A DNA stretch of 64,000 nucleotides, taken from positions 8,632,835 to 8,696,834 of the forward strand of contig OZ026601.1 of assembly GCA_964020085.1 (NCBI GenBank), read 5' to 3'. This DNA comes from Micromussa lordhowensis. Its lineage: Eukaryota; Cnidaria; Anthozoa; Scleractinia; Lobophylliidae. Position 1 is the stretch's first letter. Each line of letters opens with the position of its first letter. The notes under the pieces are model-generated. The model searched no databases. It was not told where the DNA came from and worked only from the letters and a program-made list of their open reading frames with translations. Both the position numbers and the translations under genes were made by a program. Of the stretch, positions 23,961 through 35,332 are shown in pieces.

Positions 23961-26900
23961 CTTTCACTCGTGTTTCTATAACTCGATGGAAACACGGCAC
24001 ATGTTTTCTATTTCTTAAATATATACAATTACTTGATAACTCGCTCTCCGTTTCTGTCGAATTTGATAGTTCGCTTGTGGTTTTACCCCTCGCCTTTGAA
24101 AGCTAACATAGAGTTGTTTTATGAAGGAAACAGAACTTGCTTGCGGTGTCCCAAGCTGGAGGAAGAACTCAGTTATGGTTGGATTTTTTCTAAGACAATG
24201 GCGCTATTGTTGTCGGTCCTTTGGGATTTTTCTGTTCGGTGTCGCGAAATTACACTCGAGATAAATCGGATTCAGTCGGCAAATAGTTGATGATGACATT
24301 TTTGTTCCCTACGGGAGCCTACTTGGGAAAACACGGAGAGATCAACAGGGGGTGAGTTAGTATATGTCGGTAAATCAAAAGTTTGACTATTGCTATACCT
24401 CGCGTGTGCTGGTCAGTGTCTTCCGGCCTAAATCGGACTCTCCTAGCCGTACTTTGCATTTTTTTCAAAAGGTAGTCACCAGTAGGTTGTGACATTCTGT
24501 TCTTAGCACATGCCCTTGCAAGCAAGCGCCCGTACCTGCTCGGTAACTGCAAGCAGCTAAGGCCGCGTTGTTTTTAGTTATGCCGTATACGCTTTAAATT
24601 TCCTTGCTTCTGATTCACTAAAATCGAACTTGACTTTTTCAAATTTGCCAATGGCACAAAGAATATATAAAAGAAAGTTTAAGTGTGTTGCTTACACCTT
24701 TTTCCCTTTGACGACTTAACTTTAATTTCGACGCTCCAGCTTGTGCTGGGAATAAAGAGCGAATAAGGTGCTGTTGTTGTCGTTGTTGTACCATTATCTT
24801 ATTTCTTTCTTCATGTTCTTGTGAGCAAGCGATCGTAAGTAGCTGGGAACGATCAGTATTGCTATACACACTGTAAACTCGTTTTGTTTTTAAATTTGTT
24901 TTTGATGACCGCCCGCGCGACGCAAGGCGGATTAATATAAAAGAAACTTAAAGTTTGATTTTCGCACCCTTTTCCGCCTGAACGGATTTTCGCACCTTTT
25001 GTCGTTTGAACGATTTTACTTTCATTTCGCCGCTCGCATGTGCCATTGTGGCATTCCCTGCACAAGTGTATTTCTCTTTTCCTCGAAATGCCTGGGTCCT
25101 CGCCTATAGAGCACGTTTTGCGGCTTCTCGATCTTGAACTTTGAAAACATTTTCGAATTTTTTTTTGAACGATCTTCTCCGAAGACAAGTGTAAAATGAT
25201 TGTCGGCAAGTGGCAAGTGTCTTTCAAGTAATTGTTGTCAACACATTCGCTAGTCATCTTTCATTTAATTTGCATAATTAGAAATAAGTTGACAACGAGA
25301 AAACAGTGATGTCAACCGAGCGCGAAATTCGAAAACGCTAAAAGATGTCTTGTGGGGCGGAAAATTAAAGAGGCCATTTTTGTTTTCCACGATCAATCTC
25401 AATATAGGTCTTCATTAGAACGTCATCAAGGTTCAACTCTAAAAAAACTGAAGATTTTCGCCGCGCGCGCCTTCTCGTAGAAAGTGATCTTAAAAGATTT
25501 GTTTACGGTTAAGAGATAAAACCGAGAAAACAATAAGCCGTATAATTTATGAATACCCTCGAGGAGTTTAATCAAGCAGCTAAGTTGTAAACTGCCGCTC
25601 ATAATCGTCTCATTTAACTTGCTAAATCAAGGGTTGCGAAAGCCGGTTAACGTGCAATTGCGCAAAGTAATAACAGGTGAAACAATAAGTGCCCGTGGTT
25701 TGTTCAAGGACGCATTTGTTCTGCGGTATACTTTACATTCCGATTGCCAGACGATATAACTATTCGAGCAACAACAATCTTTATTCGTGCCCAGAAATAA
25801 CACAGTAAAGAATAAATACAAGAAAGAAGAAATTACAAAAGGAAAAGAGCACAGCCACTTCGAAATAGCTGAAGTGAACACTGCAAACACTACAGCACAA
25901 AATTATTTTTTAGAATCGCTTAGCGTTTCTAGACAAACTTCAACACTTAATAGGTTTGAATGGGGCTTTCGTCAAAATTCGGTAAATAAACAAATTTTCC
26001 GGGCATTATGTAAATCCGAACCCTCATCTATCTAACAAAATTCCCCTTCCGTCCCCCGGTAAATCTGTTGTTGTACTAGGCGAATATTCCCTCCACCCTC
26101 CCCCAGAAGTGTTGATTTTGTTATTATCAGTCATCAGCGAAGATTTTGAATTTCGCGGTCGGAAATTCGCTACGGGTCGGTTCTTTCACACCATTGTTCT
26201 GGTAACAAAAGACGCTAAAACTGCAAACAATTGGAATGCCCATAAACGGAAAGTGACTTCGTGCCACCGTCGACCAAATCAGCAACCCTAAGGTTGATAT
26301 GTCGAAACAGAGAAAAAGAACAAAGAAGGGAAGTTAAGAGAACTGGAGCAAGAAATTGAAAACTTAAAGAGACAGAAAAACGGAATCGAGCTTCAACTCT
26401 GTAACGACAAGCACAGGATCAAGGAAGAATTAGTCATTTCCAAGGAAAAGCTCGAAGATCATAAAACAAGACTAACGACAGCTGTTCGTCAAAAAAAGCG
26501 CCTTAAAACTGTAAACGGACAATTCGTTCAAAAGATTGAAGAGCTGGAAAAGAGGAACAAAGCTCTGGTAACGAGGAACAAAGATCTCATGTCGAAAATC
26601 AATGAGGATAGAACTACCGAGTGCGAAAATCTAAGAGCTGAACGTGATCAATTTATTTCTGACATTAAGCGGCTTCGGAACGAGGTTGACGAGAGCCAGT
26701 TAAAATGCAGAACGTTAGAAGAAGAAATTATTAAGTGGAGGCATGCTGTGAGCCGTAAGTATTAACTTCACAGCTTTATGACTGCTTTCCCCAGACTTTC
26801 CGCTTTCTAAAAGAAACGGAGAATATACTTCCATTATAAGTGTTCTTCCAGATTGTGAAAAGATAACATTACCGAGTAAAAGTTTCCAGCAAACCTTTAG

Positions 26901-28384
26901 TTTCTTTTAAGTTCCTTTTATGCCTACTTCATGCCGAGTCTCGTCAAGTTTACAAACGGTAGCAAAAGTGTCAACTTTAAGGTGTCTCGATACAGATTTT
27001 TCTGGACCATACCAAGCATTTTCAGACTGAATGAATGAATGGATGACCCCAACAGGATCATTTTCAAGGGCACCCACCAAGCTAACTTTTCAGTACCATT
27101 AGAGAGCAACATTGTTAAGAAGTAAACAAAAACTTTGTCCTTTTTTAACCTTTTCGTGGGTTGTCTCCTGGTGTACCGTACACAGAAGGAATAACTATTG
27201 TACTCCTTTGTTTACAAGCCTTTGTTTAGCTGTTGCATATTGTTGGGTCTATTGTATCAGTTCTTGTGTACCGGTACACGAGGACAGAACCATTTCGTGG
27301 CAGAAACGTATTTAAAGGTCTGTTTCTCAGCGGGATCTTTCAACTTCTTTAAAACTCGACTGATTGGGGTGGGAAATAACATTGTTGATCCAAAGACTAA
27401 TTCTTCCATTGAGAATCAAGCCAGACTGACCCAAAATGTACCAAACAACTTACTAACCGTGTTGTTTTCAAGCCATTACCAACAATGTTTTGCTAGCAAG
27501 ACAAATATATCTACCAGCTAGCCAAATTATGAGTAACTTCCAGCCATCAAAGACACCTCCTCCAAAAGAACCCCTTCATTTTACTCTCTTTTGGGTGTCC
27601 TTGTGTTTTCACATCTGTCCGCTTTGTCAAGGTCTCCTCAAATGGAAGCTCAAGACTTAAGCAACATCCTCCAAATATACGCCATACACGGAGAAGTTCA
27701 GAAAAATAAATCTGCATGCATCGTGGAGCTCAAAGTTTACCTTCAGTTTTCCTCTTGGTAAACTGTTAACTTTCCGAAGATTATTAACACAGGAATAGAG
27801 GGGTCGGTAGATACAAGAACCCAATACTCTTTTTTCGCTCCCCAGTTGAACCAACTTTTTTTACTGTTAACATTATAGGCGTTTTCCTACCTAGTGGAAA
27901 GGATTTTTCCAAGAACTCTGCCGGTGTCGTCTCAGCCTTGAAGAAAGATGTTTCAGCTTTCCGATCATCTGACGGGCCGGGAGAGGCAAGGGATATATTT
28001 GACCATAAAAACGCCAAAGAGAGTGGAACAGATGCAAGAAGGAATTCCTGGTGGTGTGTTGACTTGGGAGAGAACAATCGTTTGTTTATCACACACTGCG
28101 CTTTGAGGCACGGAAAGAAAGACGGCGAGGCAATCCTTGTACGGTGGCGGCTTGAGGGTTCCATTGATGGACGCATGTGGACAGATCTTAAGACTGGTAA
28201 GGATCCAAATGACGATAAACCGTTCAGTGCCCCGCATCCGTATTATACAGGTAGATGGACTGTCGAAGGTGAAGTGGGAGCTTTTCGTTACTTCCGAATT
28301 TGGCAGACAGGCAGGAATTCCTCTAGCACATATGGAATTTATTTATCGGGAGTCGAGTTTTACGGAAGACTGGTCAAGGCATAA
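18188..28384 (+). CDS. Death domain - coiled coil - HECTD1/F5-8C-like protein (gene B), about six exons
   Basis: Proposed exons: 18188-18652, 20087-20362, 22517-23032, 24127-24171, 26311-26754 and 27879-28384. Every junction is phase 1, giving 749 residues if translation starts at the ATG at 18190. Order: coiled coil (1-154) ending RFIDRATSPVKL...FEG; death domain (155-246: KWEKLGRRL, KGYQMLKHWKQNKGSAATY, LCDALQHKL); second coiled coil (247-418), a paralogue of the first with the same tail; possible 15-residue exon (419-433: RTCLRCPKLEEEL), like the start of gene A exon 3; charged coiled coil (434-581); C-terminal domain (582-749: SWWCVDLGENNRLFITH, LRHGKKDG, RWRLEGSIDG, FRYFRIWQTGRNSS, LSGVEFYG). 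The C-terminal domain lacks the N-terminal strand seen in gene A. The 18188 acceptor implies an upstream exon, not found. A cytosolic signalling role is inferred from the death fold. Two genes or alternative first exons are possible. The acceptor at 26310 is weak. Confidence 0.75.
19225..19935. mobile_element. Harbinger-like non-autonomous element with a Myb/SANT gene fragment
   Basis: Terminal inverted repeats begin GGCCCCGTTTACACGGGTCC at the left (from 19229) and match the right end (inverted GGCTCCGTTTACACGGGTCC, ending about 19931). Both sides are flanked by TCA, a 3-bp duplication typical of PIF/Harbinger. The span given includes the flanks. Sub-terminal copies of GTTTACACGG-type repeats follow. 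It is in the intron before the death-domain exon. Confidence 0.75.
19470..19691 (-). pseudogene. Truncated Myb/SANT-like DNA-binding domain
   Basis: Begins MAAAADKNFMWSDEEINLLL, followed by DWESVRSKYEDVTKMFLEKYP, the N-terminal Myb/SANT-like domain of the accessory protein used by Harbinger elements. It runs into non-coding sequence after about 65 residues, and no further exon is inside the element, so it is a remnant of the autonomous parent. Confidence 0.65.
20396..20520 (+). repeat. tRNA-like (SINE-type) sequence
   Basis: GTGGTGTAGTGGTTTTAAAT resembles an A box and GGTTGGAACCCAGGCTGGGG a degenerate B box, spaced as in a tRNA-derived SINE. It lies immediately after the death-domain exon. 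Confidence 0.35.
21713..21926 (+). repeat. Exact tandem duplication, two copies of 107 bp
   Basis: The unit starts CTGTATTTTCATGGCT and ends in a poly-A run after ATAAGTATG. Only about one substitution separates the copies (GAAGAGATG against AAAGAGATG), so the duplication is recent. It is in an intron of gene B. Confidence 0.85.
22368..23043 (+). repeat. Segmental duplication, copy 2
   Basis: Counterpart of 18001-18663, in the same orientation, about 4.4 kb downstream within the same gene. It differs by insertions in the coiled-coil half and a shorter linker. Confidence 0.75.
23440..23546. repeat. Foldback MITE, 107 bp
   Basis: AACAATTAGATTATGAGCTC at the left is inverted at the right (GAATAATCTAATTGTT). 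The arms ATTTCTATCGCG and CGCGATAGAAAT pair. A single right arm of the same family is at 30101-30170. Confidence 0.8.
23545..23750. repeat. Second foldback abutting the previous one
   Basis: TTTTAGTATAAATCTACTAG is inverted as CTAGTAGATTTATACTAAAA. Inside, GCTACTCACTATCTAT pairs with ATAGATAGTGAGTAGC. Confidence 0.8.
23866..24016. repeat. Foldback with internal direct repeats
   Basis: AAGAAATAGAAAACATG and CATGTTTTCTATTTCTT are inverted. Between them TGTTCCTCCG repeats directly. Confidence 0.65.
24300..26310. other. Intron of gene B without recognised exon
   Basis: No domain-bearing frame was found. Several open frames on the minus strand lack motifs. Confidence 0.4.
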
Positions 28385-28964
28385 ACTGTTTGAAGTCATG
28401 TATAACACTCCGAGCTATGGAAACTTGAAGTAAAACGCTTTTCTGTACTGAGGTTAAGGTATCAAAGAAATCTCTGTCAAAAATAGTTTGCCTAGTGTGC
28501 ACAGTTTCTAGTTTAAAGAATTTAGCGACGTTGCTCGTGTGTCCGATTATAACAATCACTTACTCAGCAGTCTCTTAAAATAAGAAATACAGTAGCCTAA
28601 CCCTAAACCCTGAAGCACACACCTACAAAAGAGAGCCTACTCCTTGTGATAACTCTCGTTATCTGACTGACGCCGAGAAATTCGTGCCCAATTATATATT
28701 TCCATTGTGAGTCTTTTATTTCTATATACTGAACTTCGATTAGTAAATTTTCAGACAAAAGCAATACTAGGTACAACAATGAAGATGCACTATGTCAGGT
28801 AATATTGTGTTTATTTTCAATTACACATGAAGTGCACATACCTTTACTATTTTAACAAAGTTTACACACATGACGTTAAAAGTCATACACCTAGATAAAG
28901 CAATTAATAACAATAATAAAAAAATGGCTGCTTGTCTTCAAACAGTCTGGAAATGTTTGCTAGA

Positions 28965-30073
28965 TTAAAAGAAAAAAACACCAATACTAGTTACAATGGC
29001 CAACACTGCAGCTGTAGGGCTATAGTGGCTCGGATGACCTGCAGTTGTAGGTTCTTCAGACGTCGTGGCACCATCTGTAGCAGGAGTTGTCGTTGGTGCT
29101 AACGAAACGGTCTGGTTGTTGCATAGGTCACCCTTGCAGCATATCATGTTACAATCCTGCAAGGTCCAATCATCGGCAATTAGGTCAAAGATCATTTTGA
29201 AGGTTGCACAGCCTTCTGCGACGTCTGCAGTGATGAAAAAAACACCAGAAGATAATCATTTCCAAGAATATATCAAATGAGATTTAGGGGAAAAAAGGAA
29301 CTGACTTCTTTAACATTACCCAGCTTTCAGCCGAAAAAAAAAAACCCTTGATTTAAATGCCTACCTTTAATAGTCTCGATCTGTTAAAAAAAACTATCAA
29401 CTACAAAGGCATCAATAAGCCAAATATATATGGTAATCTTTCATTTACAAAATATTCGGCACCACCTTTTAATTTGTAGGTCTGCGACAAGGAGGGAAGG
29501 ATAGAGAGGCAGAAATATTTACGAGTTTACCATGAGCCATGGACTCCTGGCCTGAACTCTTTACAAACTAGGACACAGGTGTAGTTTGACCTTGCGCAGT
29601 TGTACGCCCAATATACCGCGCTTATTCTGGCAGCGAAATGTCGGACTGACGAGGTCGAAGCACTCTTTAAATAACAGATATTTTATTCATTTACATCCAA
29701 TAGTCAGTAAATACAGCCTCTGTAGCGGTAGGGGTATCAATCCGGAAAATTACTGAAAGCCTGCGCTACGGAGAGCTTCCTTGATGACTGTCGTTTCTAT
29801 GGCTAACCGTCCGTCGAAGTTTTGTTAAATAGCTCATATTACTAATGGCTGTACAAACATCAGCTATCTTACTTGGGCAGGGAACACATCCTCGGAAAGC
29901 ACCAGCAAGGACAACTGTAGAGCCATTATTGAACTTGTATCTTCCAGCAGCCGAGAAACAGCTGTCAGTGGCGGGGGTCGTACAATTTTGGATTTCAGTA
30001 TTATTCACGCACAAATCGAAGTCATCCTCGAGACATGAGTTACACTGGGTTGTGTTCATATCATGGCTATGAG
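28965..30073 (-). CDS. Ly6/uPAR-like three-finger protein with GPI signal, two visible exons
   Basis: Exon 30073 to about 29843 (a weaker alternative donor puts the end at 29789) starts after the acceptor tttatttccacag. It encodes the Cys-rich core (TTQCNSCLEDDFDLC, IQNCTT, TDSCFSAAGRY, GCVPCP). Exon 29224-28965 follows the acceptor tcatcactgcag and encodes GCATFKM, then DCNMICCKGDLCNN, the hallmark CC...CN end of the Ly6/uPAR fold. After a Thr/Pro-rich stalk comes a hydrophobic tail (AAVLAIVTSIGVFFF) with no cytoplasmic part, as in GPI-anchored proteins. Both sides of the intron are phase 1. The signal-peptide exon is missing and should lie above 30073. AATAAA (minus) is at 28810-28815. Such proteins are cell-surface or secreted binding modules; the ligand is unknown. 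Confidence 0.75.
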
Positions 30074-30100
30074 CTGTGGAAATAAAATAACGTAAGAAAA

Positions 30101-30170
30101 GTTGAAAAGGGCGCGGCCCAAGTCAACTATCAAGCATAGAAATCGAGAGTGAATAATCTAATTGTTTTCT
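30101..30170. repeat. Solo arm of the 23.4-kb foldback family
   Basis: GTTGAAAAGGGCGCGGCCCA, AGTCAACTATC and GAATAATCTAATTGTTTT match the centre and right arm of 23440-23546, with no left arm. Confidence 0.75.
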
Positions 30171-30179
30171 TAGGTCGCT

Positions 30180-33060
30180 TTTTTGTAAGAATCTTAGTAT
30201 ACGGACATTGGGATTTGGTAAGAGCAATTTTTTGAATGTCGACCGAATACGGAATAGTTTTACTAGCTAGGATCGGAGTGACCAAGGTATGACAATTTAT
30301 TCCAAAGGAGTAGATAATCGTTTTATACTGTCCAGAAAAACAGATCTAAAAAGCCATGGTATTCTCATTTGTGAAGAAAACGCCAGCATCTTGAAGTTAC
30401 CGGCGATTGCTAAGCTATCAAAAAAACATGGTAGACGGTTTCTGAGTTCTCATTTATTGAAATGAAATCGTCCGAACTCGAGGATATTTAAAAGAACGTG
30501 GGGAATTTTAGGAATAGCTGCCATCTCCTCTGGGTTAAAAATGTTTTGAAGGCTGGTGTTCAAAGTCTTTTCAAACGAATTGTAAAGGCCTGTGGCGTAT
30601 TGCTTTCGTAGATCACTACTCTGTCAAGTAACCGAATGATGTACTTTTCTTCCGATGCCGCTCATTTATAGACGACGATTACAAGCGTGTATGAAGCCAC
30701 AACCTTTAATCAAAGGTACGGAATGAATTTTTTCCCCTAGTGTATTTTTATGTATTCTACTGTCTAAATCGATGTGCCATGATTGATTTACAATCGATGT
30801 GAGCATAATTTTAAAACTACGGCCGCATAGAGGTATGTATATTCAGACGAACTATTGTTTTGTGTGTTCATGTCTAAGTGTATTATTTTGAAGTATTTGA
30901 TATTCAGGTCCGAAAATTATAATAGAGAAAAGCCTCACGCAATGTGAACATTTGTGAATATTTACGTCGACTTCGTCTCAGTAAATAGTCACCAATGTTT
31001 ACCCGTCCTCGGCGAAGAATTTTAAAATAATATTGTTAAGAAAGGGAGACACTGAAATGCATTTTTGCACTACTTTCAAAAAGAAGATATATTTATATAT
31101 GTAGTCGGTTGTTGAAGAACTTTATTCTTGCTTATTCACACACACCGCGTGGATGTGAGTGCTATCATCATGATCATAATATACTAACATACAATAGGTG
31201 CTAATTCTAACGTGCTAATATACTACAATATATATCTAAGATTATTATATTATGTAGTTGCATTTAACACGAAACGAGACTCGATGTTCGTGCGATTGAG
31301 GTGAAAGAAACAAAAAAAACAAAAAAAAAAGTTCGAACTTGGTGATCAGCGATCAACCCTTCTTTATTTGGCTCGGAGCGGTAAGGGAGACCATGACGAA
31401 AAACCGCTTCAATACGTGACAATTAAAACCTCTCTCGTCCACAAAGGAGTCTTTGCACAAGTATCCGCTTGACGGGGTTGGTAGATTATACACAGGTGTA
31501 TCAAGACTATGAACATATCTTTTGGGGGTTCACATCAGAACATGTTTTGATGCAGTGTAAAGTATTCAATCAGTTCTCACAAGCCTAGGCAAAAATATAC
31601 AGATCTTACTCTTCTAGAGTGATAGTTAAGTTTATTGGATTAATGTAGAAGGACAAACTGAAGTATTTGGGTGTTTGAGCGAGACCTTTTGTTGCGCGTT
31701 AGCTCGTCCATTTGCGCGTCCATTAGCTCGTCCATTTGCGCTGATTTGCGCTCACGTAGCTTGCGATTTGCCAAAATGGAGTACATCGCACCCGGACTGA
31801 TCTGCTGAAGATTTGAATGTTTCAACCCGCGATAAAGATTGAGTTTCAGTTAGGAAGCCATCTCACGTTTCGTCGGTTGCTCTGCGTAATTAGGGAGTTT
31901 AAGCAAATCGCCGAGGCTGGCGCTGATACGGCTACCGGAAGTAAATTTTCACCAAAATGTGACACTGCGCGTCGGTTGCATCCAGCCGTAGCGCGAAATC
32001 TGACTACGTGAGTCTTGATGTTTTGCAGTAGTGGCTACTACGTTGGATTTATTTTGCTTCTCTGGCCCTTTTCAACGGACGTCTCATCATTTTAAGAATT
32101 CCATCGGATACTATATCCTTTAAAGTCAATTTAAGTCTAAGATTTTGTCAAGGTGTAAATTGTAAAATCGCATGTAAATTTTTTCCCGCCTTCTAAACTT
32201 GCCAAAGCCCAACAATGAAACCTGACCGTTATGAAACATTTTTGGCTTACCAAGAGCAAGAGTTTTAAAAGTAAATAAAAACACGTCGATAAATGTGGCG
32301 TACTATCAATTATTTTCGCTAATGGTCAACAATTCCACTGCTTTTAATGTGGTGAACGTGAAGCTTCGTGTATTTCATTCTCGATTCCTCTGTATTCGAG
32401 GTGATTCCATTTAAAATTTCCTGACTACCTTCGCAGTAATCGATCTCAGATAATTTTCGAAAACACTGTGTAACGAACTTCCAAATCATCGATGTATGAA
32501 ATGTATGTCAGGTGTGTATTAGAAATGGCTCTTTTCAAAGCTCGCTCTGGAAGTAACATCTTGAAATTGTGTTTAGTGTAAAACATTAGTATTTTAAAAA
32601 CTGGATTTTACTAAACGAACCCAGCTCGCAGGTCAGCTTTCAGATTATGTCACTCACAAAACGCGAATAAGATCACATATCCATACGTGAATTTCAATAA
32701 GCGATTGGCAGCCCCAATTCCCACTATGATGCAAAACAAGGCAAAAGAGATCGTCATTATTCCGCTTGCTCGAACACGCCTGGTAACTCTAGAAGATTCA
32801 AAGTGCAATTCAACGCCCCGCAAAACTCGAACTGAACTAGGACAATGGTGCAAAATTTCATGTGCTAAAAACAGTCCTTTGTTTCTAAGTCAATGTCAGT
32901 TCAGTTAAGGAAGAATGAATTCATTAGCCCTTTTTTACAGTTCCCGTCGCCATATTGGATTTGTAACCTCACAAACATGATAGCGAGGCTAGTGTTGAGT
33001 CGCGTTGCGAGTTCTTTTGAGGATACAGTGAAACGTGGCAGTGCCCTGTTATTCATCAAA
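30180..33060. other. Gene-free intergenic stretch
   Basis: No supported exon. A small tandem array of TTAGCTCGTCCATTTGCGC-type units occupies about 31700-31745. Hydrophobic minus-strand starts near 32.76 and 33.2 kb could be signal peptides for the Ly6 gene but lack a matching phase-1 donor. Confidence 0.4.
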
Positions 33061-33071
33061 ATATTTCGACA

Positions 33072-34478
33072 ATGAACGACACTTTCCCTAAGCAGGATCC
33101 TCCTCATTCTACTTCCAATAGAAGAGGAACACACTGTGCCGCTTTTAGCTGTGCTAATAGCTATTACGACGCAAAAGGCAATCCAACAGATCTGCATTTC
33201 TTCTCGTTTAATTTCCGAAGGACGTCCAGCGGCGAAACAGATGGTGCAATCTCATAAGGCGCCAGCATGGAAAGGACGGATTCTTCGTCACAAAATCAAG
33301 TTTTTTGTGCTCGGAACATTTCACAAAAGAAGACATCCGAAAAACGTTGGCAGGTCGCTTGGAATTGGTGAAAGGTTTGTAATGTTTGTACGGTTGTTTT
33401 GTCGTTGCTTGGATACCAAAAGAAAAGAAAGTGCCTGCTTTGACTTTCGGTCTTGTAGTGTTTATACTGTGACTTTTTTTCTCTTTATAGAAAGTTGATA
33501 TTTATATTTCTATGTGCACTGTGGTCTTATACGATATTTGTGAACTGAATGTAAAACTATAATAGTATAATATAATATTATTTTTTTTAAAAATGATGAG
33601 GTTTATTATTACATATAGGGGCAGAACCATCTCAATTTAATTGGTCAGTACCAAAACAATAACGGAAACTGCCTGCTGAAAGGGTCCCAAATTTGGGATC
33701 AGCACAGGCCAGGCCCCCGTTGTTCGAAAGGTGGATAACGCTATCCGCCGGATAAATCACTATCCAGCGGATATAAGTGTTGACAAAACAAACCGCGCTA
33801 TCCACTGGATAGTGATTTATCCGGTGGATAGTGTTATCCACCTTTCGAACAACTGGGGCCTGGTGTCCAGAATGTGTATTACAGCATTACTTGGATCAAT
33901 CTTCTATATATGGAACTAAAAGACCTTTTCCCGTTTCCAACGCAAGAACTGGGTCGCAAGAATATGCCGCAAGAGTTCGCTCAATATGCAACAACTAGAA
34001 TTATTTTAGACTGTACAGAACTGTTTATTCAGCGTCCTTCGGCAATGCTTGCACAGTCTGAGACCTGGTCTGATTATAAGCACCACAACACTTGGAAGCT
34101 GTTGGTAGGTGTAACCCCAAATGGCCAAGTGAGTTTCCTGTCAGACCTCTGGGGAGGGCGAGTCTCTGACTAACAAATTACAAGGGAAAGTGGCGTTTCG
34201 GATTTGTTAGAACCTAGTGACAATGTCATGGTGGACCTTGGCTTTGATATTTCTAACATTGTCATTGATGGCGTTACAGTCAACATGCCAGCATTCTGGA
34301 AGAGAACAAATAACTGCGGCAGAAACTGAGGAGACAATGAGTATTGCATCAGTGCGCATTCATGTGGAGCGTGTAAGAGTAAAATTACATCCTTATTTCA
34401 GTATAACAAGTAGCATGGGAAGGAGCTTCATAATTTTATTCTTCAAACAGTTACTTTTTTCCTGTGAATAATTATTAT
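33072..34478 (+). pseudogene. Degenerate THAP-domain / DDE_4 transposase
   Basis: 33072-33377 encodes a THAP zinc finger: HCAAFSCANSYYDAKG, DLHFFSF and, after a frameshift near 33222, WCNLIRRQHGKDGFF and SFLCSEHFTKEDIRK (the Cys..His half of C2CH). 33870-34410 encodes a DDE_4-type catalytic domain: IILDCTELFIQRPS (first Asp), WKLLVGVTPNGQVSFLS, a stop at 34171, then VMVDLGFDI (second Asp) and, after another frameshift, SIASVRIHVERVR (Glu). THAP plus DDE_4 is a known transposase pairing; here at least two frameshifts and one stop inactivate it. A MITE (33709-33863) sits between the halves. Confidence 0.7.
33709..33863. repeat. Foldback MITE with Harbinger-like ends
   Basis: CCAGGCCCCCGTTGTTCGAA at the left is inverted at the right (CCAGGCCCCAGTTGTTCGAA). 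The internal arms GGTGGATAACGCTATCC and GGATAGTGTTATCCACC pair. The ends resemble those of the 49.2-55.2 kb Harbinger element. Confidence 0.8.
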
Positions 34479-34818
34479 AATTATTGTCAATGGGCTCTTT
34501 GATGTTGATGTTAACTTAAGACCACTTGATGTGCAGGCATTTTTTTGGGTTACATTAAAGCTTTATTTCAAAATCAGACAAACATTATTTACAACAAATG
34601 ACACAGTCAAATACACTTAAATACATTACATACTAGACAAAAGAACATAAAACTCTAGTCCAACACTATTTGAATATTCCAATATTATTGATGCTACCTA
34701 CGTAAGGAAATACAGGTATCTACCTTTAGAACACTAAAATTTTATCTTATAGTTAAATATCTTAAAGAAGATGTTCCTTCAAGGCATCGCTGTAGTCGGA
34801 TAATTTTATTTTACTTTT

Positions 34819-35143
34819 TTAATCTATATATTCAACGCTATATTTTGCGTTTAATTTAGTGACGAAATCAGAGAGAGTAATTGATCTATTGTGGAGTTTG
34901 CTGGTGTAAATGTAATAGCGCATAAACAACAAGGTGTACTTGAGTTTTCTTAACAGAGTTTTGTTTGCAACTGAGGAGGTTGGAAGAAGTCCGAATAAAG
35001 TTTCTTTAACCGACGGGTGTTGATTAGTGAAATGTAAATTATTGAACCATTGAATAACTCTTCGCTGGAATGCTTTTGAAAATTGGCAGTTAATAAATGT
35101 ATGTTCGATGGAGTCTTCCTTTCCACAATATAAACTAACTAAA
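34819..35143 (-). pseudogene. LINE ORF2 C-terminus (L1/Tx1-like)
   Basis: An open frame without ATG, read from 35143 down to TAA at 34819. It starts LYCGKEDSIEHTFINC, the CxxC...H...C knuckle seen after the reverse transcriptase of L1/Tx1-type LINEs. It continues NPSV-like (QHPSVKETLFGLLP), LKYTLLFMRYYIY and FVTKLNAKYSVEYID to the stop. It is 5'-truncated. Confidence 0.7.
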
Positions 35144-35332
35144 TGAGTAACAAACTACGTACTAACTAAAAGACCAAGTAACTGACTGACCGATAATTAA
35201 TTATCTAGTAAAACGCTTAACTAAAAAGCTGTGTTTTAAGATGGCGCTTGAATTGCATCAAATTGTCGCTTGTGCGGATATCTATTGGCAGTGTATTCCA
35301 GAGTTTAGCCGAGGCTACAGAAAATGATCTTA

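Noticed and set aside
18188..28384. Interpretation of gene B as two separate genes
   Set aside because: Possible, but unbroken phase-1 junctions and no intervening stop with poly(A) signal favour one locus; kept as an alternative in the annotation.
32650..33197. Signal-peptide-like starts on the minus strand as exon 1 of the Ly6 gene
   Set aside because: Hydrophobic, but no phase-1 donor follows and the 33.0-33.2 kb one is antisense to a THAP domain.
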